Below, piece after piece: positions 36,241 through 46,096 of a stretch of DNA of 64,000 bases (position 1 is its first letter; each line of letters opens with the position of its first letter). The notes under the pieces were generated by a model. It saw only the letters and a list, made by a program, of their open reading frames with translations. It ran no database searches and was not told where the DNA came from. The position numbers and the translations under genes were made by a program. This DNA is from Skermanella aerolata KACC 11604 (GTDB taxonomy: Bacteria > Pseudomonadota > Alphaproteobacteria > Azospirillales > Azospirillaceae), in NCBI RefSeq assembly GCF_000936425.1, contig NZ_AVFK01000007.1, forward strand, positions 205,706-269,705, in the 5' to 3' direction.

Positions 36241-37362
36241 TCAGAAGTCCAGGCGCGTGCCGACGATGAAGACATAGCCTTCGTTGCTGACCGAGGCGGT
36301 GTTGGGAGCGGCGCGGAGTTCCTCGTCGATGTACATGAACTCCGTCTGGACGACCAGACCGGGCGCCAGGGTGTAGGCGGCGCCGACACCGTAGGCTTGG
36401 TAGTCGCTGGCATAGGTGCCGCCGGCGCCCTTGTAGCCCTCGGCATCCATGTAGCTGGCGCCGACCGCGACAGGACCGGCGGTGTAGCTGATGCCGGCGT
36501 GCCAGACCGACTGGTCGGCCCCGGTGCTGCCGGTCGTCACGTTGAAGTCGTCGGCATCGACATAGCCGCCGCCGACCAGGAAGCCGCCGAAGCCGACCTG
36601 GGCGCCGACGTTCCAAGCCGTGAAGTCTTCCAGCTCGGTGCCCGCCACCGCGTCGCCCTTGCCGCTGGCGCTCGACACAGTGGCGCCCAAGGCCACCGAG
36701 AAGCCGGAGAACTCACCGGTATAGTTGACGCCGCCTTCGAGCCAGTCCTTGTAGCCGACCGTATCCTTGAACTGGACGACGTTCTGCGCCTGGCTGTCGC
36801 TTTCCGGCGTATAGCTGATGCCGGCCTGGAAGCCCGCGAAGCGCGGGGTCAGGTACATGGCCTTGGTCGCATCGCCCGAGTTGGGGATGTGGATGCCGAA
36901 GGCGGGCTGACCGCCGAAGTCGAGGCCCGAAACCGGGTCCGTGACCGACGCGAAGTCGCCGTAGTCGCCGTCGATCTGCTCGATGCCGACCAGCGGAGCA
37001 TAGATCTTCAGGGTGTCGGCGGCGCCGTCGAAGTCGCCCAGTTCGATACGGCCCCAGGTGCCGCCCAGATAGACCGAAGCCTCGTCGGTGCCGACGCCGG
37101 TCGCACCCCCGCCGCCAGTGCTGTTCTGCAGCTCGATCTTGGCGCCGTAAAGGAGGCCGTTGTCGGCCTTGCCGTCGGCACGGACGACGATTTCGGTCTC
37201 GAGTTCAAACTCGCGGTTGGTACGGTTCGATGAGTCGTCGTCGTAGAAGCCCGCGAAGAACTCAGTGTAACCGCCCAGGGACACGGTGATCTGTGCCTGT
37301 GCAACCGACGCGAACAGCATACCGCCCGCAAGCGCGGTACCAGTGAGAAGGATACGCTTCAT
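36241..37362 (-). CDS. Outer-membrane porin
   Basis: Product of 373 aa. Signal peptide 1-23 (VAQAQ cleavage region), then a run of amphipathic strands with many Gly/Tyr/Asp, ending in the C-terminal Phe (TRLDF) recognised by the Bam complex. General diffusion porin of the alphaproteobacterial Gram-negative porin family; specificity cannot be read. Paired direct repeats in the upstream gap may be regulator sites. Confidence 0.9.
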   Translation of the reverse strand: MKRILLTGTALAGGMLFASVAQAQITVSLGGYTEFFAGFYDDDSSNRTNREFELETEIVVRADGKADNGLLYGAKIELQNSTGGGGATGVGTDEASVYLGGTWGRIELGDFDGAADTLKIYAPLVGIEQIDGDYGDFASVTDPVSGLDFGGQPAFGIHIPNSGDATKAMYLTPRFAGFQAGISYTPESDSQAQNVVQFKDTVGYKDWLEGGVNYTGEFSGFSVALGATVSSASGKGDAVAGTELEDFTAWNVGAQVGFGGFLVGGGYVDADDFNVTTGSTGADQSVWHAGISYTAGPVAVGASYMDAEGYKGAGGTYASDYQAYGVGAAYTLAPGLVVQTEFMYIDEELRAAPNTASVSNEGYVFIVGTRLDF

Positions 37363-37688
37363 GTGTCTGCCCCGTCCAAAATTTGTTATCCCGTCGCGGC
37401 CATTGAGTTTATTACTTCCGCGTCGGTCGCCTTATTGATGCGCAATATCCAAAAATCTAAAAGTCCGAATTTTCGTGACATTCTAAAATCCGGGTATTCG
37501 TGATTAATTAGTAACATAATTCTATTGGGTTATTTCTTTTAGGGTAATAGAACGGCCGTTCAGGCCATAAGTCATAATTGACTTAATGTATATCACCTGA
37601 TCCGGGTCAGTCATATACGGGTCACGGCGTTTGACAGCCGAGCCGCCGACGCGTCATATTCCAGGGAAACAAGAGGCCTGACCGAGCC
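37363..37688. other. AT-rich divergent promoter region, porin and ccmC
   Basis: A 326-bp gap, markedly AT-rich from 37430 to 37600, holding promoters for both genes. The only ordered element found is the direct repeat listed separately. Confidence 0.6.
37464..37503. promoter_or_regulatory. Paired direct repeats upstream of the porin
   Basis: TCCG-N4-TTCGTGA occurs at 37464-37478 and again at 37489-37503, a 25-bp period. Tandem sites of this kind are typical of response regulators that control porins, but the regulator is unknown. Confidence 0.35.
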
Positions 37689-38408
37689 ATGCATCGCTTT
37701 GCAAATCCCGCGCGTTTCCTGCGGATATCCAACGCCGTCCTGCCGTGGGCGGCGGGCATCACCGTCGTCCTGATGATCGCCGGGCTATATCTGTCGCTGG
37801 TCGCGTCGCCGGCCGACTATCAGCAGGGCGACACGGTTCGGATCATGTATATCCACGTGCCGTCCGCCTGGATGGCGCTGTTCATCTATACGAACATGGC
37901 GATCGCGGCCGCCGTCGGTCTGGTCTGGAAGCACCCGCTGGCCGACCTGTTCACCAAGGCCGCGGCACCCATCGGCGCCGGCTTCACGGCGCTCTGCCTG
38001 ATAACGGGCAGCCTGTGGGGCGAGCCGATGTGGGGCACGTGGTGGGTCTGGGACGCCCGGCTGACGAGCGTCCTGATCCTGTTCTTCCTGTATCTCGGTT
38101 ACATGGCGCTGGTGAACGCCTTCGACGATCCGATCCGGGGCGCCAAGGCCGGCGCGATCCTGGTCCTGGTCGGCGTGGTCAACGTACCCATCATCAAGTT
38201 CTCGGTCGACTGGTGGAACACGCTGCACCAGCCGGCCAGCGTCGTCCGCATGGGCGGCCCGAGCATCGACCCCAGCATGCTGTGGCCGCTCCTGATAATG
38301 GGCTTCGCCTTCACCGGGTATTTCGTGACGGTCGTCCTGCTGCGCGTGCGCAGCGAGATCGCCGCCCGCAAGATCCAGACCCTGCGCCTGACCCAGGCGC
38401 AGGGGTAA
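37689..38408 (+). CDS. ccmC: Heme exporter/handling protein CcmC
   Basis: Product of 239 aa, six membrane segments, that loads heme onto CcmE in cytochrome c maturation. The tryptophan-rich heme motif GTWWVWDARLTS is present, with the flanking periplasmic His residues (MYIHVPSAW and NTLHQPASV). The ABC subunits ccmA and ccmB are not upstream; the porin is. The rest of the ccm genes resume at 39898. Confidence 0.95.
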   Translation: MHRFANPARFLRISNAVLPWAAGITVVLMIAGLYLSLVASPADYQQGDTVRIMYIHVPSAWMALFIYTNMAIAAAVGLVWKHPLADLFTKAAAPIGAGFTALCLITGSLWGEPMWGTWWVWDARLTSVLILFFLYLGYMALVNAFDDPIRGAKAGAILVLVGVVNVPIIKFSVDWWNTLHQPASVVRMGGPSIDPSMLWPLLIMGFAFTGYFVTVVLLRVRSEIAARKIQTLRLTQAQG

Positions 38409-38410
38409 AG

Positions 38411-38440
38411 ACGGGCAGGCGCCGCTTGGCGCTTGCCCGT
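38411..38440. terminator. Bidirectional terminator candidate between ccmC and SDR
   Basis: A 13-bp stem (acgggcaggcgcc paired with ggcgcttgcccgt, one G-U) with loop GCTT, immediately after the ccmC stop and before the convergent SDR stop. Confidence 0.55.
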
Positions 38441-38453
38441 AAGATGCCGGCCA

Positions 38454-39500
38454 TCAGATGCTGGGATCGAAAGATCTGCTGCGACTCGGACGCGACGCGT
38501 AGCGACCCCCGCCGATGACCGCCGCCGCCAGCACGCCAAGCCCGGCGACCGCCGCGACCGTCGCGAGCGGATGCATCGCGGCGGTGGTGTAGGCGCTGTG
38601 TTCGCGCACCAGCGCATGGCGTCCGCTCCGGTCCTGGCCGCCGCGGAAGCCGTGATACAGGTTGTCGCTGGAACGGCGCAGCGGGCCGCCGGCTTTTTGC
38701 AGGACGGGCAGCATCGCTTCCATGATCCGGTCGGTCAGGCGCGGCGCCACGCGTTCCGACAGGGAGATCAGCTTGCCGGCCCCGCCGACGATCAGGTCGC
38801 GCGTCGGATGCGCGGCCGTGTGCAGAACAGCGCGGGCGACCACTTCCGGCGCATAGACCGGCGGCGGGTTGAGCGGCTCGGCATTGGTCAGGCTGCGGGC
38901 ATGCTCCTCGAACATGGTGTCGATCGCGGCGGGCTTGATCAGGGTGACCGACACGGGCGCTCCCTCCGCCTCCAGCTCCATGCGGAACGCGTTGGTGAAG
39001 CCCTGGACCGCATGCTTGGACGCGCAGTAGGCCGCCTGGAGCGGGATCGAGCGGTCGGACAGGACGCTGCCCAAATTGATCAGCGCGCCGCCATGGCGGC
39101 TAAGATGGGTGGCGGCGATTCGGGACCCGATCACGACCCCCCAGTAATTGGTCTCGAACAGTCGGCGCTGGTCCTCCAGCGGCGTGTCCTGCACCTTGCC
39201 GTAGATCGAGACGCCGGCATTGTTGATCCAGGTGTCGAACCCGCCGAACTCGCGCAACGTCGTCTCCGCGACGGCCATCATGGCGTCCTCGTCGGCGGCA
39301 TCCGCCACGACGAAGATCGCTTCGCCGCCGTCGCGGCGGATATCCGTCTCGACCTCCCTCAGCGCCTTTTCGTCGCGCCCGACCAGCACGAGTCGCGCGC
39401 CGCGCTTCGCCGCCATCTTCGCCGTGACGAGGCCGATGCCGCTGGTGGCTCCGGTGATGACGATGATCTGGTCTTCAACGGGTTTCAGATGCACGCGCAT
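38454..39500 (-). CDS. SDR oxidoreductase with C-terminal membrane tail
   Basis: Product of 348 aa. Classical SDR core: TGATSGIG near residue 16, INNAGVS, a Ser in NLGSVLS, and Tyr-x3-Lys in AYCASKHAV. After the core (about 250 aa) comes a long extension ending with one hydrophobic segment (ATVAAVAGLGVLAAAVIGGG) and a basic tail, so it is probably membrane-anchored. Substrate unknown. I chose ATG 39500 with AAAGG upstream; the frame is open 85 codons further without match. It interrupts the ccm cluster on the opposite strand. Confidence 0.85.
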   Translation of the reverse strand: MRVHLKPVEDQIIVITGATSGIGLVTAKMAAKRGARLVLVGRDEKALREVETDIRRDGGEAIFVVADAADEDAMMAVAETTLREFGGFDTWINNAGVSIYGKVQDTPLEDQRRLFETNYWGVVIGSRIAATHLSRHGGALINLGSVLSDRSIPLQAAYCASKHAVQGFTNAFRMELEAEGAPVSVTLIKPAAIDTMFEEHARSLTNAEPLNPPPVYAPEVVARAVLHTAAHPTRDLIVGGAGKLISLSERVAPRLTDRIMEAMLPVLQKAGGPLRRSSDNLYHGFRGGQDRSGRHALVREHSAYTTAAMHPLATVAAVAGLGVLAAAVIGGGRYASRPSRSRSFDPSI

Positions 39501-39743
39501 GGAGTGCCTTTCGATGATGCGGACAGGGTCGCCGTGATGCTTCCACGGCTTTCTCCGTCGCGCCAACAGGGGAAGGGCCGGGACGGTTCCCGCTGTCAAG
39601 TTCCCGTGTCCGCCCAGCGGCCCGCCTTGTTTACCATCTGCCGCGCTGTCATATTGGCCGCAGACGGCCGGGTAGCGGTGTGCAAACGACTCGCATCGGC
39701 GCGACGCATGCGGCAAGGCGTCGCGATAAGGTGTCCCACCGGT

Positions 39744-39905
39744 ATGCAGGGCCAAATTGACAATAGACCGAACGGGGCACCTTGCCCTTTATTCGGCGCA
39801 TTCTGGTGGGAGGACTTGCTGGTGCAAGGACTGGCGGAGAGGACGGCGGACCGGATCGACCGGCTGGGCGTCGTGCTGAGGATCATCTGGCGGGACAATG
39901 GCTGA
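39744..39905 (+). CDS. Possible small ORF just upstream of ccmD
   Basis: A 53-codon frame ending in a TGA that overlaps the ccmD start by 8 nt. The distal part (FWWEDLLVQGLAERTADRID) has G/C-ending codons like real genes here, but I recognise no family and the ribosome site is poor. It may be a leader for ccmD or chance. Confidence 0.25.
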   Translation: MQGQIDNRPNGAPCPLFGAFWWEDLLVQGLAERTADRIDRLGVVLRIIWRDNG

Positions 39906-40128
39906 GTTCTTTTCGATGGGCGGCTACGCCGCCTATGTATGGCCGGCCTACGGCGTCGCGGCGGTCATTCTGGTGGCGATGCTGATCGTCAGCCTGCGCG
40001 GCCTGCGACGGCACGAAGCGCTGCTGAAAACCCTGGAAACGAGCCGGCCGCGCCGGAGGGAGCGGAGCCGACGCGCTCCCGTGTCCGCATCCGGGACAGT
40101 GCCGGCGGCTGAAGGACACGAAGGATGA
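39898..40128 (+). CDS. ccmD: Heme exporter protein CcmD
   Basis: Product of 76 aa with one membrane segment (about 10-33, [19 protein letters not shown]) and a basic cytoplasmic tail ([11 protein letters not shown]), the standard CcmD plan. It helps release holo-CcmE from CcmABC. Its stop overlaps the ccmE ATG (ATGA). Confidence 0.9.
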   Translation: MAEFFSMGGYAAYVWPAYGVAAVILVAMLIVSLRGLRRHEALLKTLETSRPRRRERSRRAPVSASGTVPAAEGHEG

Positions 40129-40622
40129 CCCGCAAGAAACGCCGCCTCTATATGCTGGGATTGGCCCTGCTCGGCCTCGGCACCGCCACTGCCCTGGCCC
40201 TGACCGCGTTCGAGGACAACCTAGTCTTCTTCTACAGCCCGTCCGATATCGCGGCCCAGCATGTCGGCGAACGCAGCTTCCGGTTGGGCGGCCTGGTCGA
40301 AGAGAACAGCGTCAAGCGGCTGCCCGACGGCCTGACGATCGAGTTCCGCGTCACCGATACGGCGCAGACAGTGCCGGTGACCTATTCCGGTATCGTCCCC
40401 GACCTGTTCCGCGAAGGCCAGGGCGTCGTCGCCGAAGGCCGGATGCGGCCCGACGGCGTCTTCGTCGCCCGCGAGGTGCTGGCGAAGCACGACGAGAACT
40501 ACATGCCGCCGGAAGTGGCCGATGCGCTCAACCGCGCCGGCGCGCCGCAGCACGCGACGAAATCACTTGCGGAGCCGGTCAATCCGCTTGCCGAGCCTGT
40601 CTCCAAGACGGCCAAGGAATAG
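40125..40622 (+). CDS. ccmE: Cytochrome c-type biogenesis heme chaperone CcmE
   Basis: Product of 165 aa: N-terminal anchor (about 8-29) and periplasmic OB-fold. The covalent heme-binding His is in [14 protein letters not shown]. It carries heme from CcmC to the CcmF/H ligase. The C-terminal tail has a small repeat ([13 protein letters not shown]). Confidence 0.96.
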   Translation: MTRKKRRLYMLGLALLGLGTATALALTAFEDNLVFFYSPSDIAAQHVGERSFRLGGLVEENSVKRLPDGLTIEFRVTDTAQTVPVTYSGIVPDLFREGQGVVAEGRMRPDGVFVAREVLAKHDENYMPPEVADALNRAGAPQHATKSLAEPVNPLAEPVSKTAKE

Positions 40623-40626
40623 CGCC

Positions 40627-42615
40627 ATGATCCCTGAAATCGGCCATTACGCCCTCGTCCTGGCGCTCTTCCTGGCGCTGGTTCAGTCGGTCATACCCCT
40701 GGTGGGGGCGGCGCGCGGCGACGCCGCCTGGATGGACGTGGCGAAACCGGCCGCGATCGGCCAGTTCGCCATGATCCTCGTCAGCTTCCTGGCGCTCACA
40801 TATGCCTTTGTGGTGTCGGACTTCAGCGTCCTGAACGTGGTCCAGAACAGCCACTCGATGAAGCCGATGCTCTACAAGGTGGCAGGCGTCTGGGGCAACC
40901 ACGAGGGATCGATGGTCCTGTGGGTGCTGATCCTCGCGATGTTCGGCGCTGCGGTGGCCTTGTTCGGCAGCAACCTGCCGCCGACCCTGAGGGCCCGCGT
41001 ACTGTCGGTCCAGGCGATGATCGGCGTCGGTTTCCTGCTGTTCATCATCGCCACCAGCAACCCCTTCATCCGGGTCGATCCGGCGCCGCTGAACGGCACG
41101 GACCTCAACCCGCTGCTCCAGGACCCCGGTCTGGCGTTCCACCCGCCGTTCCTGTACTTCGGCTATGTCGGCTTCTCGATGGCGTTCTCCTTCGCCGTGG
41201 CCGCCCTCATCGAAGGCCGTATCGACCCCGCCTGGGCGCGCTGGGTGCGGCCCTGGACGCTGGCCGCATGGTCGGGCCTGACCCTCGGCATCGCCCTTGG
41301 GTCGTGGTGGGCCTATTATGAACTCGGCTGGGGCGGCTGGTGGTTCTGGGACCCGGTCGAAAACGCCTCCTTCATGCCATGGCTGGCAGGGACCGCGCTG
41401 CTGCACTCGGCGATCGTGGTGGAGAAGCGCGACGCGCTGAAGAGCTGGACCGTCCTGCTCGCCATCCTGACCTTCGTGCTGTCGCTGATCGGGACCTTCC
41501 TGGTGCGCTCCGGCGTGCTGACCTCGGTCCATGCCTTCGCGGTCGATCCGGCGCGCGGCGTCTTCATCCTACTGCTGCTGTCGGTCGCGACCATCGGCGC
41601 GCTGCTGCTGTATGCCATCCGCGCGCCGTCGATGAAGATGGGCGGTCTGTTCGCCCCGATCAGCCGGGAAGGCGCGCTGGTCCTGAACAACCTGCTGCTG
41701 TCCACCGCGACCGCCACCGTCTTCCTCGGCACGCTGTACCCGCTGTTCCTGGATGCGATCGACGCCGGCAAGGTCTCGGTCGGGCCGCCGTTCTTCAATT
41801 CGACCTTCATCCCGCTGATGGTGCCACTGATCGCCGCGATGTCGGTTGGTCCCCTGATGGCCTGGAAGCGCGCCGATCTGGCCGGCGCCCTGTCGCGCCT
41901 GAAGTTCGCGGCCGTCCTGACCGTCATCTGCGTGCTGGGCGCCCTGTACATGTATCAGGGCGGCCCGGTGCTGGCGCTGCTGGGCGTGGCGATGGCGGCC
42001 TGGGCCTTCTTCGGCGCGCTCGCCGAGTTCGCCGACCGCATTCGCCTGTTCCGGGCGCCGCTGGGCGAGAGCCTGCGCCGGGCGGGCGGGCTGCCGCGTT
42101 CCGCCTGGGGCATGACCATCGCCCATGCCGGCATGGGCATCGCGATTGCCGGCATGACCGGTTCGGCGGCCTGGATGACCGAGCGCATCCAGTTGATGCG
42201 GCCGGGCGACACGACCCAGATCGCGGGCTACGAACTCCGCTTCGACGAGGTCCACGAACGTTCCGTCGCCAACTATCAGGCCAAGACCTCGACCTTCACC
42301 GTCAGCCGCGACGGCAAGTTCGTCGCCACCCTCCACCCCGAGGAGCGCTGGTTCCCGGTTGCCCGGATGTCCACGACGGAGGCCGCGATCCGGACCAACT
42401 TCGTGTCCGACCTTTATGTCGTGCTCGGGCAGGAGCAGCAGGGCACCGGCGCCTACGCCACCCGCCTATACCACCATCCCCTGGTTCCCTGGATCTGGAT
42501 CGGCTGCGTGGTCATGGTGGTCGGCGGCTGCGTCTCGCTCAGCGACCGGCGCTTCCGGATCGGCGTGCCGGAGAAGAAGCGCAACCGGCAGCCGGTTCCC
42601 CTGCCCGCCGAATGA
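40627..42615 (+). CDS. ccmF: Cytochrome c heme lyase subunit CcmF
   Basis: Product of 662 aa with about 14-15 membrane segments. The heme motif GWGGWWFWDPVENASFMPW and the conserved His in WGNHEGSM and AFHPPFLY are present. It joins heme to apocytochrome c with CcmH and CcmI. I chose ATG 40627, four nt after the ccmE stop; the frame extends 35 codons upstream inside ccmE. Confidence 0.96.
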   Translation: MIPEIGHYALVLALFLALVQSVIPLVGAARGDAAWMDVAKPAAIGQFAMILVSFLALTYAFVVSDFSVLNVVQNSHSMKPMLYKVAGVWGNHEGSMVLWVLILAMFGAAVALFGSNLPPTLRARVLSVQAMIGVGFLLFIIATSNPFIRVDPAPLNGTDLNPLLQDPGLAFHPPFLYFGYVGFSMAFSFAVAALIEGRIDPAWARWVRPWTLAAWSGLTLGIALGSWWAYYELGWGGWWFWDPVENASFMPWLAGTALLHSAIVVEKRDALKSWTVLLAILTFVLSLIGTFLVRSGVLTSVHAFAVDPARGVFILLLLSVATIGALLLYAIRAPSMKMGGLFAPISREGALVLNNLLLSTATATVFLGTLYPLFLDAIDAGKVSVGPPFFNSTFIPLMVPLIAAMSVGPLMAWKRADLAGALSRLKFAAVLTVICVLGALYMYQGGPVLALLGVAMAAWAFFGALAEFADRIRLFRAPLGESLRRAGGLPRSAWGMTIAHAGMGIAIAGMTGSAAWMTERIQLMRPGDTTQIAGYELRFDEVHERSVANYQAKTSTFTVSRDGKFVATLHPEERWFPVARMSTTEAAIRTNFVSDLYVVLGQEQQGTGAYATRLYHHPLVPWIWIGCVVMVVGGCVSLSDRRFRIGVPEKKRNRQPVPLPAE

Positions 42616-42642
42616 GCCGACCCATAGCAGAGTGCCAGTGAA

Positions 42643-43173
42643 ATGCGCCGCCTGATCTTCATCCTGCCGCTTGTACTGTTCGCCGTGCTGGCCGGTTACT
42701 TCGCCCTGGGGCTGACGCGCGACCCGTCCGTCGTGCCGTCCGCCCTGATCGACAAGCCGGTGCCCGAGTTCACCCTGCCGCCACTGCTCAAGGACGGTGA
42801 GGGTCTGGCGAGCGCCGACCTTAAGGGCAAGGTCCAGCTCGTCAACGTCTTCGCGTCGTGGTGCGTGCCATGCCGGATCGAGCATCCCGTGCTGATGCGG
42901 CTGGCCAAGGAGCAGGGCATCACGGTCAAGGCGATCAACTACAAGGACAAGCCGGAGGACGCCGTCCGCTGGCTGAACCAGGGCGGCAATCCCTACAGCG
43001 CCATCGGCGCCGACCAGGATGGCCGCGTCTCGATCAACTGGGGCGTCTACGGCGTGCCGGAAACCTACGTGATCGATGCCCAGGGCCGCATCCGCTACAA
43101 GGTCGTCGGCCCCGTCATGCCGGACGAGGTCGAGCGCCACATCCTGCCGCTGATCAAGGAGCTTCAGGGATGA
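42643..43173 (+). CDS. ccmG: Thioredoxin-like CcmG/DsbE
   Basis: Product of 176 aa, membrane-anchored (about 3-25) periplasmic thioredoxin-fold protein with active site WCVPC and the cis-Pro segment [12 protein letters not shown]. It keeps the cytochrome CXXCH cysteines reduced for heme attachment. Its stop overlaps the ccmH start (ATGA). Confidence 0.95.
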   Translation: MRRLIFILPLVLFAVLAGYFALGLTRDPSVVPSALIDKPVPEFTLPPLLKDGEGLASADLKGKVQLVNVFASWCVPCRIEHPVLMRLAKEQGITVKAINYKDKPEDAVRWLNQGGNPYSAIGADQDGRVSINWGVYGVPETYVIDAQGRIRYKVVGPVMPDEVERHILPLIKELQG

Positions 43174-43649
43174 AACGCTTCCTTGGCGTTGCAGCCGCTG
43201 CCCTCTTCCTGGGCCTCGCCTCCCCGGCTTTCGCGGTCCAGCCGGACGAGGTCCTGAAGGACCCGGCGATGGAGGCCCGCGCCCGCGAGATCAGCAAGGA
43301 ACTGCGCTGCCTCGTCTGCCAGAACCAGTCGATCGACGACAGCAACGCTCCCCTTGCCCGCGACCTGCGCGTGCTGGTCCGCGAAAGACTGGTGGCCGGC
43401 GACGACGACTCCGGCGTGCTGGGCTACATAACGGCTCGCTACGGCGACTACGTCCTGCTGCGTCCGCCGTTCAAGGCCAGCACCTATGTGCTTTGGATCG
43501 GTCCGGTGGTCGTGCTGCTGCTGGGAGCCGTGGGAGCGGCGCTGTTCCTGCGCGGCCGCAACCGCCCCGCCGCCGCCGGCGATACCGAGGCTCCGCTGAC
43601 ACCCGATGAACGCGCGCGGCTCGACAAGCTGCTGCGCGAGGATACCTGA
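43170..43649 (+). CDS. ccmH: Cytochrome c biogenesis protein CcmH
   Basis: Product of 159 aa: signal peptide (about 1-22), the thiol motif [11 protein letters not shown], and a C-terminal membrane segment (about 103-125). It is the short, single-domain CcmH, with CcmI encoded separately next. The Cys pair interacts with apocytochrome c and CcmG. Confidence 0.95.
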   Translation: MKRFLGVAAAALFLGLASPAFAVQPDEVLKDPAMEARAREISKELRCLVCQNQSIDDSNAPLARDLRVLVRERLVAGDDDSGVLGYITARYGDYVLLRPPFKASTYVLWIGPVVVLLLGAVGAALFLRGRNRPAAAGDTEAPLTPDERARLDKLLREDT

Positions 43650-43653
43650 AGAG

Positions 43654-45081
43654 ATGCTGTTCTGGATCGTCGCCGCCGCGATGACGGCGGCCGTGACCGC
43701 CCTGGTGCTGACCCCGCTGCTGCGCAACCGCCAGACCGGTGGAGCCTTGCCCGGACCGCGCGCCGCCTATGACATGGAAGTCTACCGCGACCAGCTGGCC
43801 GAGCTTGAGCGCGACCTTGCGCGCGGCGTCATCGACAACCGTCAGGCCCAGGCCGCCCGGACCGAGATCGGCCGCCGCATGCTGGCGGTGGCGGAGGAAG
43901 GCAAGCGCGAGACCGCATCGCCCGGCGCCTCTTCCGGCAAGGCCAGCCGGGCGGTTGCACTGGCGCTGTGCGTGGTGATCCCCGTCGGCGCGCTTGCCGT
44001 CTATATCCCGACCGGCGAGCCCAACCTTCCCGGACAGCCCTTCGCGTCCCGTGAAACAAAGCCCGAGAACGGTGCGCCTGCCCAGGTGATGCAGGCCATC
44101 GCCAAGCTGGAACAGCACCTGAAGGACGAGCCGAACGACCTTCAGGGCTGGCTGCTGATGGGTCAGACCTACACCCGCATGAGCCGTTTCGACGACAGCG
44201 TGGAAGCCTACCGCCACGCTGTCGGCATCAGCCAGGGCAAGGAGCCCGGCATCCTTTCCTCCTATGCGGAAGCGATGATCGCCGCCAACCAGGGCATGGT
44301 GCCGGAAGAAGCGGCCCGTACCTTCGAGGCGGTGCTCCAGTCCGATCCCAACGACGCCCGCGCCCGCTACTATCTGGCGCTGGCGCGCGGACAGGCCGGC
44401 GACATGCGCGGCGCTCTCGACCGCTGGGTCGAACTGGCGGCGCAGAGCCCGGCCGATGCGCCGTGGCTGCCGACGGTTCGCCAGCGCATAACGGAGACGG
44501 CGGGGCAACTCGGCATCGACGTCGCCTCCGTCATGCCCCAGCCGCTCCCCGCCGCCCCGCAGGGCGAAGCCGCGGCACCGGCACCCGGTCCGACCCGCGA
44601 GCAGATGGCGGGCGCCGCCGACATGACGCCGGAGCAGCGCGAGGGGATGATCCGCAGCATGGTGGACGGCCTCGCCACCCGCCTGCGCGACAACCCGAAC
44701 GACGCCGACGGCTGGCTGCGTCTCGGCCGCGCTTACAAGGTGCTGGGCGAACAGGACAAAGCGGTCGAGGCCCTGGCGTCCGGCGCCAAGGCCGCCCCCG
44801 GCCGCGTCGATGTGCTGATGGCCTATGCCGACGCCCTGATGGTCGCCGGCGGCGAGGAAGACGCCCCGCCCCCCTCCGCCGTCGCGGTCCTGCGCGAGGT
44901 TCTGGCCATCCAGCCCGACAACCCGCAGGCGCTCTGGTTCCTGGGCTTGGATGCCGCGCGGACCGCTAACAAGGGCGAAGCCTCCCAGCTCTGGGGCAAG
45001 CTGCTGACCCAGCTTCAGCCCGGCTCCCCCGAGCACGCCGAGGTTCAGTCCCGGCTAGACGGCCTGGCGCGGGGTGGGTGA
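43654..45081 (+). CDS. ccmI: Cytochrome c biogenesis protein CcmI (TPR)
   Basis: Product of 475 aa. The N-terminal domain has two membrane segments (about 2-20 and 95-115) around YDMEVYRDQLAELERDLARG, which is diagnostic. The periplasmic part is made of TPR repeats (for example LQGWLLMGQTYTRMSRFDDS and GWLRLGRAYKVLGEQDKAVE) and holds apocytochrome c. The ATG at 43654 is four nt after the ccmH stop. Confidence 0.93.
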   Translation: MLFWIVAAAMTAAVTALVLTPLLRNRQTGGALPGPRAAYDMEVYRDQLAELERDLARGVIDNRQAQAARTEIGRRMLAVAEEGKRETASPGASSGKASRAVALALCVVIPVGALAVYIPTGEPNLPGQPFASRETKPENGAPAQVMQAIAKLEQHLKDEPNDLQGWLLMGQTYTRMSRFDDSVEAYRHAVGISQGKEPGILSSYAEAMIAANQGMVPEEAARTFEAVLQSDPNDARARYYLALARGQAGDMRGALDRWVELAAQSPADAPWLPTVRQRITETAGQLGIDVASVMPQPLPAAPQGEAAAPAPGPTREQMAGAADMTPEQREGMIRSMVDGLATRLRDNPNDADGWLRLGRAYKVLGEQDKAVEALASGAKAAPGRVDVLMAYADALMVAGGEEDAPPPSAVAVLREVLAIQPDNPQALWFLGLDAARTANKGEASQLWGKLLTQLQPGSPEHAEVQSRLDGLARGG

Positions 45082-45228
45082 CCTTGAAAAACATATCCGA
45101 ACGGGTACCGCCACAACCCTTCGGTTCGTTTTCTCGTTAAATTATCGGCGTACCGAAAATCGGGTTTGCGCCGCACCTGCGGCGCGGCTAGCCTGTTTCC
45201 TGTCCTTGGCACGAGTCAGAACGGAAGC

Positions 45229-46038
45229 ATGGCCCTTTCCCAGTCCTCGCCGGATAACCTGAATCCAAGCCCCGTCCCTGGGGCCGCCGTCGTCGTCGAA
45301 GACCTTCATAAGCGGTTCGGCAAGCTTGAAGTCTTGAAGGGGGTCTCCCTGGTCGCCCACGAAGGCGACGTTATCTCCATGATCGGGTCGAGCGGATCGG
45401 GAAAAAGCACCTTCCTCCGCTGCATCAACCTGCTGGAGACGCCGGACGAGGGCCGCGTCTGGGTCAACGGCGAGCTGATCCGCATGAAGGAGGGCCGCCA
45501 CGGCGCCGTTCCCGCCGACGCCCGCCAAGTCGACCGCATCCGTTCCCGCCTCGGCATGGTGTTCCAGAGCTTCAACCTCTGGACCCATATGACGGTGCTC
45601 CAGAACGTCATCGAGGCCCCGGTCCATGTGCTGGGCGTGCCCAAGCGCGAAGCGATCGAGCGGGCCGAGGCCCTGCTGGAGAAGGTCGGCCTTGCCGCCA
45701 AGGCATCCTCATATCCCAGCCATCTCTCCGGCGGCCAGCAGCAGCGGGTCGCCATCGCCCGCGCCCTTGCGATGCAGCCGAAGGTCATGCTGTTCGACGA
45801 GCCGACGTCGGCCCTCGACCCCGAACTGGTCGGCGAGGTCCTGCGCGTCATGCGCCAGCTCGCCGAGGAAGGCATGACGATGATCATCGTCACCCACGAG
45901 ATGGGTTTCGCCCGCGAAGTGTCGAGCGAGGTCATCTTCCTGCACCAGGGCCGGATCGAGGAGCACGGCCCGCCGGATCAGGTGCTCGCCAATCCGCAAT
46001 CCGACCGGTGCCGGCAGTTCCTCGCCCGCAATCTCTGA
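45229..46038 (+). CDS. Polar amino-acid ABC importer, ATP-binding protein
   Basis: Product of 269 aa of the HisP/OccP/ArtP group. Walker [10 protein letters not shown], signature LSGGQQQR, Walker [15 protein letters not shown] and the H-loop [10 protein letters not shown] are complete. First gene of an ATPase, binding protein, permease, permease operon. I chose ATG 45229 with ACGGAAG upstream; the frame is open further to 45166. Confidence 0.95.
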   Translation: MALSQSSPDNLNPSPVPGAAVVVEDLHKRFGKLEVLKGVSLVAHEGDVISMIGSSGSGKSTFLRCINLLETPDEGRVWVNGELIRMKEGRHGAVPADARQVDRIRSRLGMVFQSFNLWTHMTVLQNVIEAPVHVLGVPKREAIERAEALLEKVGLAAKASSYPSHLSGGQQQRVAIARALAMQPKVMLFDEPTSALDPELVGEVLRVMRQLAEEGMTMIIVTHEMGFAREVSSEVIFLHQGRIEEHGPPDQVLANPQSDRCRQFLARNL

Positions 46039-46096
46039 TCCATCAATCCAATAAAAAAAGCTCAGCGACGAACGTCGATGAACAGGAGGCAGTAAA

